Below are positions 6,601 to 13,495 of a stretch of 14,788 nt of DNA, one piece after another (within the stretch, counting starts at the first letter, position 1; every line of letters begins with the position of its first letter). Source of the stretch: an uncultured Clostridium sp. (lineage in GTDB: Bacteria; Bacillota; Clostridia; Clostridiales; Clostridiaceae); contig URKQ01000054.1 in assembly GCA_900548455.1 (NCBI GenBank), positions 1 through 14,788 of the forward strand, read 5' to 3'. The translations under genes were made by a program, and so were the position numbers. The notes beneath the pieces were generated by a model that worked only from the letters and a program-made list of their open reading frames with translations, was not told the origin of the DNA and searched no databases.

Positions 6601-7527
6601 TTCAGTTGCAGTTAAATTAGTTGCATCGCCTAACATTATCATAGTCTTAGTAAAATCAAGTATGTTAGGTGTTTCTATCCCAAGCTGTCCTGCACTTTCA
6701 GCTACCTCTGCAATTGCACTGGCACTTTGAGGCATATGTTTAGACATTTCCAATATACCATCTTTTATTTTCGCAAGTTCTGCTGGTGTTGCATCTACAG
6801 TTTTTACAACACCAGTAAATGCACTTTCAAAGTCCATTGCACTTTTTACAGCCAATGCACTTACTCCAACAATTGGAGCACTTAACTTCATTAAGTTACC
6901 ACCAATATCAGATATCCTACCACCCATTTTTTCAAGCTTGTCCCCTGCTTTTTTGAAGTCTTCACTAGCTTTTAAAAAATGGTTACTATTTTCTTGTATA
7001 GCTTTATTGGTATTTTTTAATTCTCCTTGTAATTTTACTAATTCAGTTTCACTTTTTTGGATTTCTACAGTATTAGAGTTGATAGCCTTATTATTACTTT
7101 TTATTTTATTTTCAGTTTCTTTATATTCATTTTTGCACTGATCTAAAGCTTCTTTTAATTTAATTGCTTCTTCGCTTTCTTCTCCATACAGCTTTACAGC
7201 TTCTTTATATTGACTTGATAATTCTTTCTTTTTATCCCCCAATTTTGTTAATGCTTCTTGATTGGTTTTTAGTTTCTGATTATTTTTATCTATATTTTCC
7301 TGGTACAATTTCATTTTTTGATTTACACCAGTAATACTTTTTTCCAACAAACTCTGTTTAGCACTTAAATTTTGAATATTGTTTCCGTACGTATTTAGTT
7401 TTGCACTTGCAGTCTGTAATTCTGCTGTCGTTTGTTTTATTTGTTGTTTAGTCTGTGTTAAATTTCTATTAAATTCATCACTTTTAACACTAAACTCTAC
7501 ACTGACCTTCTTATCATTTTTAGCCAT
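3628..7527 (-). CDS. Phage tail tape measure protein
   Basis: Protein of 1299 residues that sets tail length and helps DNA passage. Residues about 20-200 are a long Lys/Glu/Gln-rich coiled coil. The conserved TP901-type core begins near residue 230 ('MDFESAFTGVVKTVDATPAEL') and runs to about 540, with the typical 'ESAGQLGI', 'EGGTAFSKVM'-like (here EAGGTAFSKVM) and 'KVEMLKNRFKELG' stretches. A hydrophobic Gly/Ala-rich stretch follows (about 555-680). The rest is mostly charged coiled coil (about 690-940) and then a beta-rich part. No peptidase or lysozyme motif was seen near the C-terminus. The site AAAGGAAG lies 8 nt upstream of the ATG. A strong hairpin separates it from the chaperone gene. 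Its end appears natural, but the usual Dit and Tal genes do not follow. Confidence 0.95.
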   Translation of the reverse strand: MAKNDKKVSVEFSVKSDEFNRNLTQTKQQIKQTTAELQTASAKLNTYGNNIQNLSAKQSLLEKSITGVNQKMKLYQENIDKNNQKLKTNQEALTKLGDKKKELSSQYKEAVKLYGEESEEAIKLKEALDQCKNEYKETENKIKSNNKAINSNTVEIQKSETELVKLQGELKNTNKAIQENSNHFLKASEDFKKAGDKLEKMGGRISDIGGNLMKLSAPIVGVSALAVKSAMDFESAFTGVVKTVDATPAELAKIKDGILEMSKHMPQSASAIAEVAESAGQLGIETPNILDFTKTMIMLGDATNLTATEGASQLAKFANIVGMSQDNFSNLGSVIVALGNNLATTEADIVSMGMNLAGAGKQVKMSEAEIMAFAGALSSVGIEAEAGGTAFSKVMINMQLACETGSDSLQDFASIAGMTTDEFKTAFETNASGAIISFIRGLGDAEKQGSSAIKVIDDMGITEVRLRDALLRASSASDVFSNAINIGTTAWEENTALSKEAETRYATFASKVEMLKNRFKELGIEIGEDVLPYVSDFMDELEGLVDWFGNLDKETQQSIIKFGLFTFASGGVLKVVGSLSKGVGGLCKDVSGLLKWLGKLGGATKTVGNATGVATKGIGALSGGLTAFSGVLPVAIGAVGLLGVGMYTAHEYGDVMNSTILKSTDEMSYMEQIIAQLTDTQRYSREELEKMGITYGEWNEGVSKETQSNLDEMATKVRNLRFEIYNTNMDNLINEEEKDNLITKTNELCDGIIETIKSRREESNKAMSDMFNVGDGAVDEAEQEILEILDKTGQAQIEKVTENKEKMNEIYKKASEEKRELTKEDMIEIDQLMKQTQQIAYENLVNSEEEKIKAQAEFDTRAKNMNQQNLSEMLIEKKTAMDTEKETIRANYDIAIEELKIHADKLTGTEREKVLKMIELKENERKALLDKESDKYQNYIKLAQEKYPELLNNINRFTGEIMTAKDIKRLEDFEKEKAHYKGLEEITADGNYKVYNIHTKTWDDVKVKVDETTGEITTMTKFWVDETGIHYADAKGYSQNYCNQLDEEARKEQQERGKQIVAIQSLAREHWNTEGQITDASGNVIYALEQVTTAEDGTLQGVLNLNGTPLNIKVNKDGTISNLEEIIKKLAGIKDKEVNVTVNRIERAWQNNIKPSNYIDEFAEGGTVQNASTVVGNERGMELWDSISSNARMLSSAMQGDLIQAPSNTKVTNALMTTAKMEREIKSEVSRQLDINISNAIKDAILELYKRNLFNNKDVKIDNNVTINHTGTKFDEMKTEINLDKLIRKSLRESGLLIR

Positions 7528-7555
7528 TTTATTTACTTCCTTTCATTTTAATTGA

Positions 7556-7622
7556 AAAAAATAGGCTTATCTAAAAATATAACTATTATTTAATAATTAC
7601 ACTCTTAGATAAGCCTATTTTA
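7556..7622 (-). terminator. Terminator-like hairpin between chaperone and tape measure genes
   Basis: A perfect 17-bp stem (7558-7574 with 7605-7621) encloses a 30-nt AT-rich loop. Leftward it ends in seven T. It lies between the chaperone stop (7635) and the tape measure start (7527). Since the tape measure gene needs the same transcript, it is probably a partial terminator that lowers expression of downstream genes, or an mRNA 3'-end protector. Confidence 0.75.
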
Positions 7623-7634
7623 TTTAGTTATATT

Positions 7635-8258
7635 TTACATAAATAAATCTTTAAATCTTATATTTTTATTTATACTTATTTTATTTTTATCAACATCTTC
7701 ATTTTTAGCTTTTAAAACGGTTATATAAGCATCTAACAATATATTTTTATAATAATCTATATTATATTTAGCTAAAGTACTCAGTTCCCTTGGACTCATT
7801 TTTAAAAATTCATTCTCGCTTTTATTTAAAATTACTGTTGAAACATAATAAGAATAATTCCAATAATCTTCAAACTCTTTATTTCCTTGGTTGTTATCAT
7901 TATCTTCATTGTCATTTTCGTTATCATTATTATCTTCTTCATTCTCAATGTTCTCTACGTTCTCTGCTTTAAGCTCCACCGTAATTATTGCAATAATATT
8001 AATTAGTAAATAATTTTTTACTTCTTCATCTTCTAACACTAAATCTATATCTTCTAAAGTTATTTTGCCACTAGCCATACAGTAGATTAGAGTTGCTAAA
8101 TATTCTTCTTTATTATCTTCTTTTAAAAACTCTCTTAAAAATGTAAATGGATTTTTATTTAATAGTTTATATAAATTTTTTAAAGTGTAATAACTAAAGT
8201 ATAAATATTTTGTATTATCTCCTATTTTTAAATCAAGTTTATATTTGTCACCTAACAT
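7635..8258 (-). CDS. Tail assembly chaperone, G-like and T-like parts fused in frame
   Basis: Protein of 207 residues. Residues 1-98 resemble the G-type chaperone of Gram-positive siphophages (predicted helical, with 'TLKNLYKLLNKNPFTFLREFL'). Residues about 99-127 are a low-complexity Asn/Asp/Glu linker. Residues about 129-170 ('YWNYSYYVSTVILNKSENEF', then 'MSPREL') carry the pattern of the T-type extension ('W.Y.yy.a...L..se.eF..m.p.el'). In lambda-like tails G and GT are made from one gene pair by a programmed frameshift. Here both parts read in a single frame and no obvious slippery heptamer was found at the linker. It lies between major tail and tape measure genes, the expected place. Start: ATG at 8258 after AAAAGGTAGTG. 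Confidence 0.75.
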   Translation of the reverse strand: MLGDKYKLDLKIGDNTKYLYFSYYTLKNLYKLLNKNPFTFLREFLKEDNKEEYLATLIYCMASGKITLEDIDLVLEDEEVKNYLLINIIAIITVELKAENVENIENEEDNNDNENDNEDNDNNQGNKEFEDYWNYSYYVSTVILNKSENEFLKMSPRELSTLAKYNIDYYKNILLDAYITVLKAKNEDVDKNKISINKNIRFKDLFM

Positions 8259-8284
8259 TAAATCACTACCTTTTAGAAATATAA

Positions 8285-8310
8285 AAGAGGTAGAAATTAA
8301 TCTACCTCTT
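8285..8310 (-). terminator. Hairpin after the major tail protein gene
   Basis: AAGAGGTAGA (8285-8294) pairs fully with TCTACCTCTT (8301-8310) around a 6-nt loop. Leftward it is followed by TTTTAT. It starts 6 nt after the stop of the major tail protein gene. A terminator here would let the abundant tail protein be made in excess over the genes that follow. Confidence 0.75.
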
Positions 8311-8315
8311 AATCA

Positions 8316-8897
8316 TTAAGCACCCACTGTTTTTACAGTTGGTACTATGACTTCTTTACCCCATTTTGTTTTCCATGTTTCAGCATTGAAATCTGCATCA
8401 TTGTTAGAAACTATATGCATCCATACGGAATTTTTAGGTGCTATGAACTTACCACTTAATTGTTTTGTCTGAAATTCTGCTTTTTCTTCCATAGTTTTTC
8501 CCTTATTTTCTGCTAAATTTAATTGACCTTTGTATAATGTTATGTAATCTGTTATGTTATTTGTGTTTGTTTGCTCAAACATTAGAGCTAAAAAAGACCT
8601 TTTTGTATTAGAGTTATAAATAATTCCACCCTCAGTTGCTTTTTTATATCCAAATAAATCGCACATAGCTTCATCTGAAATTTCAGGCATTGAAATAGTT
8701 ATATCCGCTCCACTAAAATTATTTATACTATCGTAAACTTTGTTCGCGGCATATATGTATAAATTTTCCTCACTTGGTGAAACTGACATTTCTATTAAAT
8801 CACCCAATTCTTTAACCTCACCATAGGTTATATTTCCTCCATTTTCTGTTGCAATTGCATAATAACATTTTCCTAGACCTGTATTTACTTTACTCAT
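8316..8897 (-). CDS. Major tail protein (phi13 family)
   Basis: Protein of 193 residues forming the tail tube. It begins MSKVNTGLGKCYYAIAT and shows features of the phi13-type family: an N-terminal 'V..LG.cyyA', a central 'ADITISMPEISDEAMCDLFGY' (about 60-80), 'RSFLALMFEQ' (about 104-113) and a beta-rich end. It is located between the tail terminator and chaperone genes, as expected. Its start region (RBS plus flanks) is identical over 28 nt to that of the major capsid gene. A hairpin follows the stop codon. Confidence 0.9.
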   Translation of the reverse strand: MSKVNTGLGKCYYAIATENGGNITYGEVKELGDLIEMSVSPSEENLYIYAANKVYDSINNFSGADITISMPEISDEAMCDLFGYKKATEGGIIYNSNTKRSFLALMFEQTNTNNITDYITLYKGQLNLAENKGKTMEEKAEFQTKQLSGKFIAPKNSVWMHIVSNNDADFNAETWKTKWGKEVIVPTVKTVGA

Positions 8898-8922
8898 TTA
8901 AATTCCACCTTTCATTTTTTAA
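8895..8922 (-). repeat. Translation start region shared with the capsid gene (copy at the major tail gene)
   Basis: Twenty-eight bases are identical to 11437-11464. Leftward it reads TTAAAAAATGAAAGGTGGAA and ends in the ATG of the gene. It holds the ribosome binding site (AAAGGTGG). It also contains a five-codon reading frame (ATG AAA GGT GGA ATT TAA) in frame with, and directly before, the true start. The stop codon of the upstream gene (8919-8921) is inside this copy. Confidence 0.8.
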
Positions 8923-9266
8923 TATATTTTTTTATAATTAAATCTCATAGCACAATGAAAAAGACACGTATCTTCTTCATACATGTCTACACTGTTACTA
9001 AACCTATATTCTTTTTCTTTTAAAACTTCTTCAATAATCTTTTCTAAATCTGCATAATTCCCCTTACTAAAAATATCTACTTGTATTAAATAATCTTCAG
9101 ATAAATTATCGTTTCCACAATAATCATCGTATTCTTTCCTAACTATTTCGTACTCAATGTAAACGTCAGCTTTTTCACTTTCAGGTTTATGTAACATATA
9201 AATATCATTATTTATAAAATAAGTAATTCTGCTATCAAATAAATCTTTTCTCAGTTTATTCTTCAC
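8919..9266 (-). CDS. Probable tail terminator / tail completion protein
   Basis: Protein of 115 residues in the position of the tail terminator, between the HK97-gp10-like and major tail genes. It is predicted alpha/beta with 'ADVYIEYEIVRKEYDDYC', 'YLIQVDIFSKGNYADLEKII' and a C-terminal strand 'LFHCAMRFNYKKIY'. The 'i.vDifs....' strand followed by a helix is typical of minor tail proteins at this position. The start is GTG at 9266; GAGGTG lies 8 nt upstream and the start overlaps the previous stop (GTGA). The exact family was not determined; the role is mainly inferred from gene order. Confidence 0.7.
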   Translation of the reverse strand: MKNKLRKDLFDSRITYFINNDIYMLHKPESEKADVYIEYEIVRKEYDDYCGNDNLSEDYLIQVDIFSKGNYADLEKIIEEVLKEKEYRFSNSVDMYEEDTCLFHCAMRFNYKKIY

Positions 9267-9616
9267 TTTAGAATCACCTCTTTCATGGCTTCAATAGCCT
9301 TTTCAGTTGCTTCATCTACAGAATTTTCAAACCATCCTATATATTTTTTATTCTTACTAGAACCATATTCTGTAAAAATGTCATACCAAAGATTACTATG
9401 CACTTGACAGCACTTATCACCATCTTCATTCTTAGTAATTTTCTTTTTAATAGATTTTTTAGTTTTGCCAGTAACATGCGGAGCATTTTCTTCTACTGCT
9501 TTTAATATTATTTCTCCTCCTGCATTTAAAGCCTTATTTTCTTTAGCATCAGATATTTCAATTTCATCACATAGTTTAACTAATTCATCAAGTCCACTTA
9601 GATCCCAATCACTCAT
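9263..9616 (-). CDS. HK97 gp10-like tail/neck protein
   Basis: Protein of 117 residues. It has the family pattern: an N-terminal helix ('LSGLDELVKLCDEIE'), a helix 'AGGEIILKAVEENAPHVTG' (48-66), 'KTKKSIKKK', a strand 'VHSNLWYDIFTEYGSSKNK' (about 72-90), and a C-terminal helix. This family joins the connector to the tail or completes the tail top. The start ATG at 9616 overlaps the previous gene by 8 nt (ATGAGTGA), suggesting translational coupling. Confidence 0.85.
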   Translation of the reverse strand: MSDWDLSGLDELVKLCDEIEISDAKENKALNAGGEIILKAVEENAPHVTGKTKKSIKKKITKNEDGDKCCQVHSNLWYDIFTEYGSSKNKKYIGWFENSVDEATEKAIEAMKEVILK

Positions 9617-9944
9617 TTATTAATTCCCCCTTAAAATCGACATAATCATCATCTAAAGGATTAATATAAATAATATTATAAGTGTTATTATTGTACTTAA
9701 TCTTATAAGTTTTACTATCTATAGTATCTATTTTCTTGCATCTTCTTACCCTAAAGCTATCTATTATTTTAGAATTATCAGTTTTAGCACTATAAAACTC
9801 TTTAAAGGATAATCTTTTTACATTACTCCAACACTTATAATATTCAATTTCTCCATCATTTTTTACAGGAAAACCATCATCATCAAATTCTTCTTCTTCT
9901 GTTACAAAACTAATTCTTTTATTTAAAATAATTTCATCACTCAT
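9609..9944 (-). CDS. Head closure protein (head-tail adaptor family)
   Basis: Protein of 111 residues when read from the ATG at 9944, which has GGGGTG 6 nt upstream; an in-frame GTG at 9953 would add three residues but lies within that binding site. It is beta-rich, with 'LNKRISFVTEEEEFDDDGFP' near the N-terminus, 'CWSNVKRLSFKEFYSAKT' and 'IDSKTYKIKYNNNTYNIIYI'. This matches the SPP1 gp16/HK97 gp7-type adaptor that caps the connector and docks the tail. It overlaps both neighbours by 8 nt with the same ATGAGTGA junction. Confidence 0.8.
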   Translation of the reverse strand: MSDEIILNKRISFVTEEEEFDDDGFPVKNDGEIEYYKCWSNVKRLSFKEFYSAKTDNSKIIDSFRVRRCKKIDTIDSKTYKIKYNNNTYNIIYINPLDDDYVDFKGELINE

Positions 9945-10278
9945 TATATTCACCCCAATCGCTATATTGTAATGAATTAATAATGTGACTCATGGTATAT
10001 TTCAATTTCTCACTGGCTTTAACTGTAGAAGTTGTTGTAAGTCCTCGTCCATCATACATTTCTTTTACCATAGCTAGAATATAAATTTCTATAAGTTTTA
10101 ATCTGCTGTCACTATTAGATTTTAGTAACTCATAGAAATTTTCATATAAAGTTGTATTATATTTTATATTTATAATCGGCTCTAAGTAAGCTATAGATGC
10201 TTTATATAAACTATCTATAAGTAAATCATCATCCTCATAGTCAATTTTTAAATATTGTTTAATTTCTTCTAGTTTCAT
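9937..10278 (-). CDS. Head-tail connector protein (gp6-like)
   Basis: Protein of 113 residues, mainly helical. It begins MKLEEIKQYLKIDYEDDDLL and continues with 'LYKASIAYLEPIINIKYN', typical of the gp6/YqbG-like connector family that binds below the portal. A later helix 'RLKLIEIYILAMVKEMYDGR' matches the family's third helix. GGAGGTG lies 6 nt upstream of the ATG. It follows the capsid gene after 60 nt and overlaps the head closure gene by 8 nt. Confidence 0.85.
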   Translation of the reverse strand: MKLEEIKQYLKIDYEDDDLLIDSLYKASIAYLEPIINIKYNTTLYENFYELLKSNSDSRLKLIEIYILAMVKEMYDGRGLTTTSTVKASEKLKYTMSHIINSLQYSDWGEYNE

Positions 10279-10290
10279 TTTTACACCTCC

Positions 10291-10333
10291 AATAAGAGGA
10301 TAGATGTATAATAAATACCACTATACCTCTATT
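10291..10333 (-). repeat. Imperfect hairpin after the capsid gene
   Basis: AATAAGAGGATAG (10291-10303) pairs with CTATACCTCTATT (10321-10333), with a single-base bulge on each arm and a 17-nt loop. It begins 5 nt after the capsid stop codon. Leftward there is no U-tract; the binding site of the next gene (GGAGGTG) follows at once. It is more likely an mRNA stabilising or processing site than a full terminator. Confidence 0.45.
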
Positions 10334-10338
10334 AATTG

Positions 10339-11439
10339 TTATGCAGATTTCTTGCAAGTAAGTTTTGCTAATTTTTGTGTTTCAACTATATTAGAATCTA
10401 CTATAAAGTTAGCTTTTACGCCTACAGCGTTTTGGTCTGCATATCTTTCATTTAAAATCTTAGTTTCTATATTTTTATTAAAGTTTACATATAACCCACT
10501 TAAATCTCCGTATAAAACTGCATCCTTTTCAGAACCTAATTCTGGCATATTGTCAGATAGGTAAACTGGCTTTCCTAAAACTGTATATCCAAATCCATCT
10601 ACTAAATCTCCAACTAAATATTTTCCATCTGTAGATTTTAACTTTCTAATAGATTTTAAAGTAGATGTATTCATAGTCCAACAAGCATCTGCTTGTAAAG
10701 CTGTAGGAATTAACATTTGTACATCAATTAATTCATCTGCTGTTATAGCTGTAGCACTTGCAGTTGTAATTTTATTAGTTGTAGATAATGCTCCAGTACA
10801 TTTACCACTTGTTCCTACAAGTAATTCTTTTTCTAAGAATGTAGCAATAGACTTAGCTACAGCGTTCACAACATAAGAAACGATATCAAAACTTGCGTTA
10901 GCAATTAAAGATTCAGATATTTTAGTTAGTGTATTTGCTAAATATCCACCTAGTTCTACAGTTGTAAATGTTGCATCTGAATCAGTAATTGTAGCAAATT
11001 CATCAGCATAATTAGTTGTTGGAATACTTCCTTCTACTGGAAATACTAATTTCCCACCTTCATGAAATACTGTTGCTTTTTGTAAAATTGGTGACATTTC
11101 CTTTACTTTTGCCACAATTCTATCTGCAATTTTAGTAGGAATTATTGAACCATTTCCACCTTGTGTCATTCCAGTATTAACAATACCTCTATTTCTTATA
11201 TAATTTTCAAATACTTTTACATCTTCCATGTTTTCTACATCCTTTCTATCTTCAATCTTATTTTCAATATCCTTTATTTCTTCATTTTCTAGTGCCTTTG
11301 CAACTTCAATTTCCTTCTTGATATCCTCGATTTCGTGAAGTCTATTATGTGCATCTTCAATTTTATTTTCTTCTTGTAAAGCCTTAATTTCTGCCTTTAC
11401 ACCTTCTAATTTATTTAATAATTCTTCGCTTTTTAACAT
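10339..11439 (-). CDS. Major capsid protein (HK97 fold)
   Basis: Protein of 366 residues. Residues 1 to about 75 are a Glu/Lys-rich coiled coil, the scaffold-like delta domain that the prohead protease removes; cleavage probably falls near residues 80-97 ('NYIRNRGIVNTGMTQGG'). The mature part starts with 'SIIPTKIADRIVAKVKEMSP' and continues with family features: 'GGKLVFPVEG', 'LANTLTKISESLIANASFDI' (about 190-209), 'FLEKELLVG' and 'VLGKPVYLSDNMPE'. It follows the protease gene, as usual. It shares its start region with the major tail gene, and hairpins lie on both sides of it. Confidence 0.95.
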   Translation of the reverse strand: MLKSEELLNKLEGVKAEIKALQEENKIEDAHNRLHEIEDIKKEIEVAKALENEEIKDIENKIEDRKDVENMEDVKVFENYIRNRGIVNTGMTQGGNGSIIPTKIADRIVAKVKEMSPILQKATVFHEGGKLVFPVEGSIPTTNYADEFATITDSDATFTTVELGGYLANTLTKISESLIANASFDIVSYVVNAVAKSIATFLEKELLVGTSGKCTGALSTTNKITTASATAITADELIDVQMLIPTALQADACWTMNTSTLKSIRKLKSTDGKYLVGDLVDGFGYTVLGKPVYLSDNMPELGSEKDAVLYGDLSGLYVNFNKNIETKILNERYADQNAVGVKANFIVDSNIVETQKLAKLTCKKSA

Positions 11440-11464
11440 TTAAATTCCACCTTTCATTTTTTAA
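11437..11464 (-). repeat. Translation start region shared with the major tail gene (copy at the capsid gene)
   Basis: Twenty-eight bases are identical to 8895-8922, including AAAGGTGG and the ATG. Here the copy lies in non-coding DNA between protease and capsid genes. The tape measure gene has a related but not identical leader (ATGAAAGGAAGTAAATAA, then the start). Confidence 0.8.
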
Positions 11465-11482
11465 AATTTAATTTTTTACAAT

Positions 11483-11508
11483 AAAAAAACACTAGCTAAA
11501 TTAGTGCT
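11483..11508 (-). terminator. Terminator-like hairpin at the end of the protease gene
   Basis: On the minus-strand RNA a 7-bp stem (11508-11502 with 11494-11488, one G-U pair) with a 7-nt loop is followed by seven U (11489-11483, partly overlapping the stem). It includes the protease stop codon (11496-11498). The stem is short, so termination may be partial. Confidence 0.55.
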
Positions 11509-12260
11509 AATGCTAAATCTATTTCTTTATTTAATTTTTCTAATTTTTTATTTTCTTTTTCTAATTCTAAGCTTTTCTTTTGTTCTGCTTGTTTTTCTAG
11601 TATATCCTTCGCCTTTTGTGGTATATTATTATACTTTTTAAGATAATCCATATTTACACTTGCTACTTTTTTATTATCATTTTCAACAAATGTTACATCA
11701 AAGTAATACTCTATTTCATGTCCAAATAACCAAGTTTCTTTATTAATTAATTCTTTTATAGTATCTTCTGTTATACCTTCTTTTGCTTTTCTAAGATAAG
11801 TAGGTATCATAACTTCGTTTTGGATTTTATTTAATACTTCAATTTCCTTTTCCATATCGTCAGCATTTCCCCAAACACAAGAAAGAGGTTTATGTAACAT
11901 AAAAATACTATTAGTATTTATGTAAATATTGTCACACGCACAAGTTATCCAACCACTCGCACTAGCTGTTAAAGAATCCACGTAACAATTAGTAGTTATA
12001 TTTCTTTTCTTTTTACATCTATCTAATAAAGATATAATAGCACTTGCAAGAAAACATTCACCACCACCGCAATTTTGATAGATATTTAAAACTCCGTTAT
12101 CTTTTATACTATCTAAAGCATCTTTAAATGTATTAAAATCAACATCTTCCTCACTCCATTTATAAGAGGTTATATCTCCCATCATGTAAAGGTCGGCATT
12201 TTCAGATGTTTCATCCACATAAAAATCAAAGAAAACACCCTTCTTATTAATTCTACTCAT
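11496..12260 (-). CDS. ClpP-type prohead maturation protease
   Basis: Protein of 254 residues of the S14 (ClpP-like) prohead protease family that trims the capsid delta domain. The nucleophile Ser100 is in 'VDSLTASASGW', and His123 is in 'IFMLHKP'. The usual 'NSPGG' oxyanion loop is NCGGGE here (63-68). Other family landmarks are 'GNADDMEKEIEVLNKI' (131-146) and 'ETWLFGHEIEYYFDV'. The C-terminal about 40 residues form a Lys/Glu coiled coil, as in related phage proteases. The gene overlaps the portal stop by one base (TAATG) and ends in a hairpin before the capsid gene. Confidence 0.9.
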   Translation of the reverse strand: MSRINKKGVFFDFYVDETSENADLYMMGDITSYKWSEEDVDFNTFKDALDSIKDNGVLNIYQNCGGGECFLASAIISLLDRCKKKRNITTNCYVDSLTASASGWITCACDNIYINTNSIFMLHKPLSCVWGNADDMEKEIEVLNKIQNEVMIPTYLRKAKEGITEDTIKELINKETWLFGHEIEYYFDVTFVENDNKKVASVNMDYLKKYNNIPQKAKDILEKQAEQKKSLELEKENKKLEKLNKEIDLALALI

Positions 12261-13495
12261 TATTCTTCACCTCCCTTCAAGTCATTTGCAGTTTTACCAT
12301 TGCCCTTGCTACTTCTAGCGTCTAAATATTCTTCCCATCTAGAATATGGCACATAGTTAAGGCTCATTAGTAATTCATCTCCACCTTCAATTTTGTTTCT
12401 ATCATCAAGTTCCCTAGCTTCATTTCTAGTCATTAAACCTCCTTGTGTCATTTTAATTAAATAAGTTGCTCTGTCTAGGTCACTTGCCCTCATTGCAGAA
12501 CTCATATTTAATTTAAAAAAGTGGTTAATTCTATCTTTACTACTTAATAATTTATAACTAAATTCCATTTCTATTTTATTAATAATAGTAGTTAAACTTT
12601 GTATAAATTGTTGTACCATTTCAATCATATTGCTATTTGTAGCCTTTTCACTCATTCCAAGTAGTGCAGGATTTATATTAAAAATAGCCATTATATCTTC
12701 TTTAGTTATCTTTAAATTATTTATAAACTCTGCATCTGCTAAATTATTACCAGTTATATTAGTATAGGTCATTTCGTCAGGAACAACAGCTATTTTGTTG
12801 GGGTTATCGTTTCTTAACATAGTATTAAATTCTTTTTTAATGGTTTCTCTTTGTTCATATCCTTTAGGTGTTACAGATAATACACCGCCAATCGCTCCAC
12901 CACTTTTTATAAAGTCGGCTAACATTTTATCACTGTCGGCTTTATTTTCTAGTTTCATTCTTATAGCTTCAATTCGACTTATACCATTTACACCATCTAA
13001 ACTTAAATCCTTTAAATGAATAACTTGATTATAATTCAAAGTTTCAGGTTTATCATTTATAGTAGTTATAACACACCAACTTCCACTGGTAGTTTTTTCT
13101 AATCTAGTATCTTTTGGGTCTAGTATTTTTAATTCGTGTATTTTACCATTCCTAGTACAAATCTTTGCAAAACTATTCCCATTAACTAACATATTACTAA
13201 CCATAGTTTGAATAAAATCTACGGTATTGGTATACTCATTTGGTCGATTTTTAATTAAATAACTTAATTCATTATCTACCTTTGTCTTATCTCCATCAGG
13301 TTTTTTCATATATAAAGAAATTGGCATTTTAGCAATTGTACTGGCTATATAGTTTATACAAGCATAAGCCACATCACTATTTTTAAGTACATTATTTTTA
13401 CTAATTACATTAGAAGAATTACCACCAAATAATTGTTCTAATGTAAAAACTTCACTTGCATTTTTTATTTTATTATTTACATAATTACTTATCAT
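12260..13495 (-). CDS. Portal protein (HK97 family)
   Basis: Protein of 411 residues forming the ring through which DNA enters the head and to which connector and tail attach. Family features include 'DVAYACINYIASTIAKMPIS' (41-60), 'NMLVNGNSFAKI' (101-112), 'VIHLKDLSLDGVNGIS' (158-173), 'IFNINPALLG' (271-280), 'TNSNMIEMVQQF' (286-297) and 'MTRNEARELDD' near the C-terminus. The length fits the HK97 class. The ATG overlaps the stop of the upstream membrane-protein gene by 4 nt (ATGA). Confidence 0.95.
   Translation of the reverse strand: MISNYVNNKIKNASEVFTLEQLFGGNSSNVISKNNVLKNSDVAYACINYIASTIAKMPISLYMKKPDGDKTKVDNELSYLIKNRPNEYTNTVDFIQTMVSNMLVNGNSFAKICTRNGKIHELKILDPKDTRLEKTTSGSWCVITTINDKPETLNYNQVIHLKDLSLDGVNGISRIEAIRMKLENKADSDKMLADFIKSGGAIGGVLSVTPKGYEQRETIKKEFNTMLRNDNPNKIAVVPDEMTYTNITGNNLADAEFINNLKITKEDIMAIFNINPALLGMSEKATNSNMIEMVQQFIQSLTTIINKIEMEFSYKLLSSKDRINHFFKLNMSSAMRASDLDRATYLIKMTQGGLMTRNEARELDDRNKIEGGDELLMSLNYVPYSRWEEYLDARSSKGNGKTANDLKGGEE

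Noticed and set aside
7860..7950. CRISPR-like or tandem repeat array in the chaperone gene
   Set aside because: The short repeats are irregular Asn/Asp/Glu codons of a low-complexity linker, without spacers or conserved repeat units.
10304..10564. Plus-strand open frame opposite the end of the capsid gene (also 12795-13019 opposite portal and 7790-7972 opposite the chaperone)
   Set aside because: These are shadows of clear structural genes, with no start signals.
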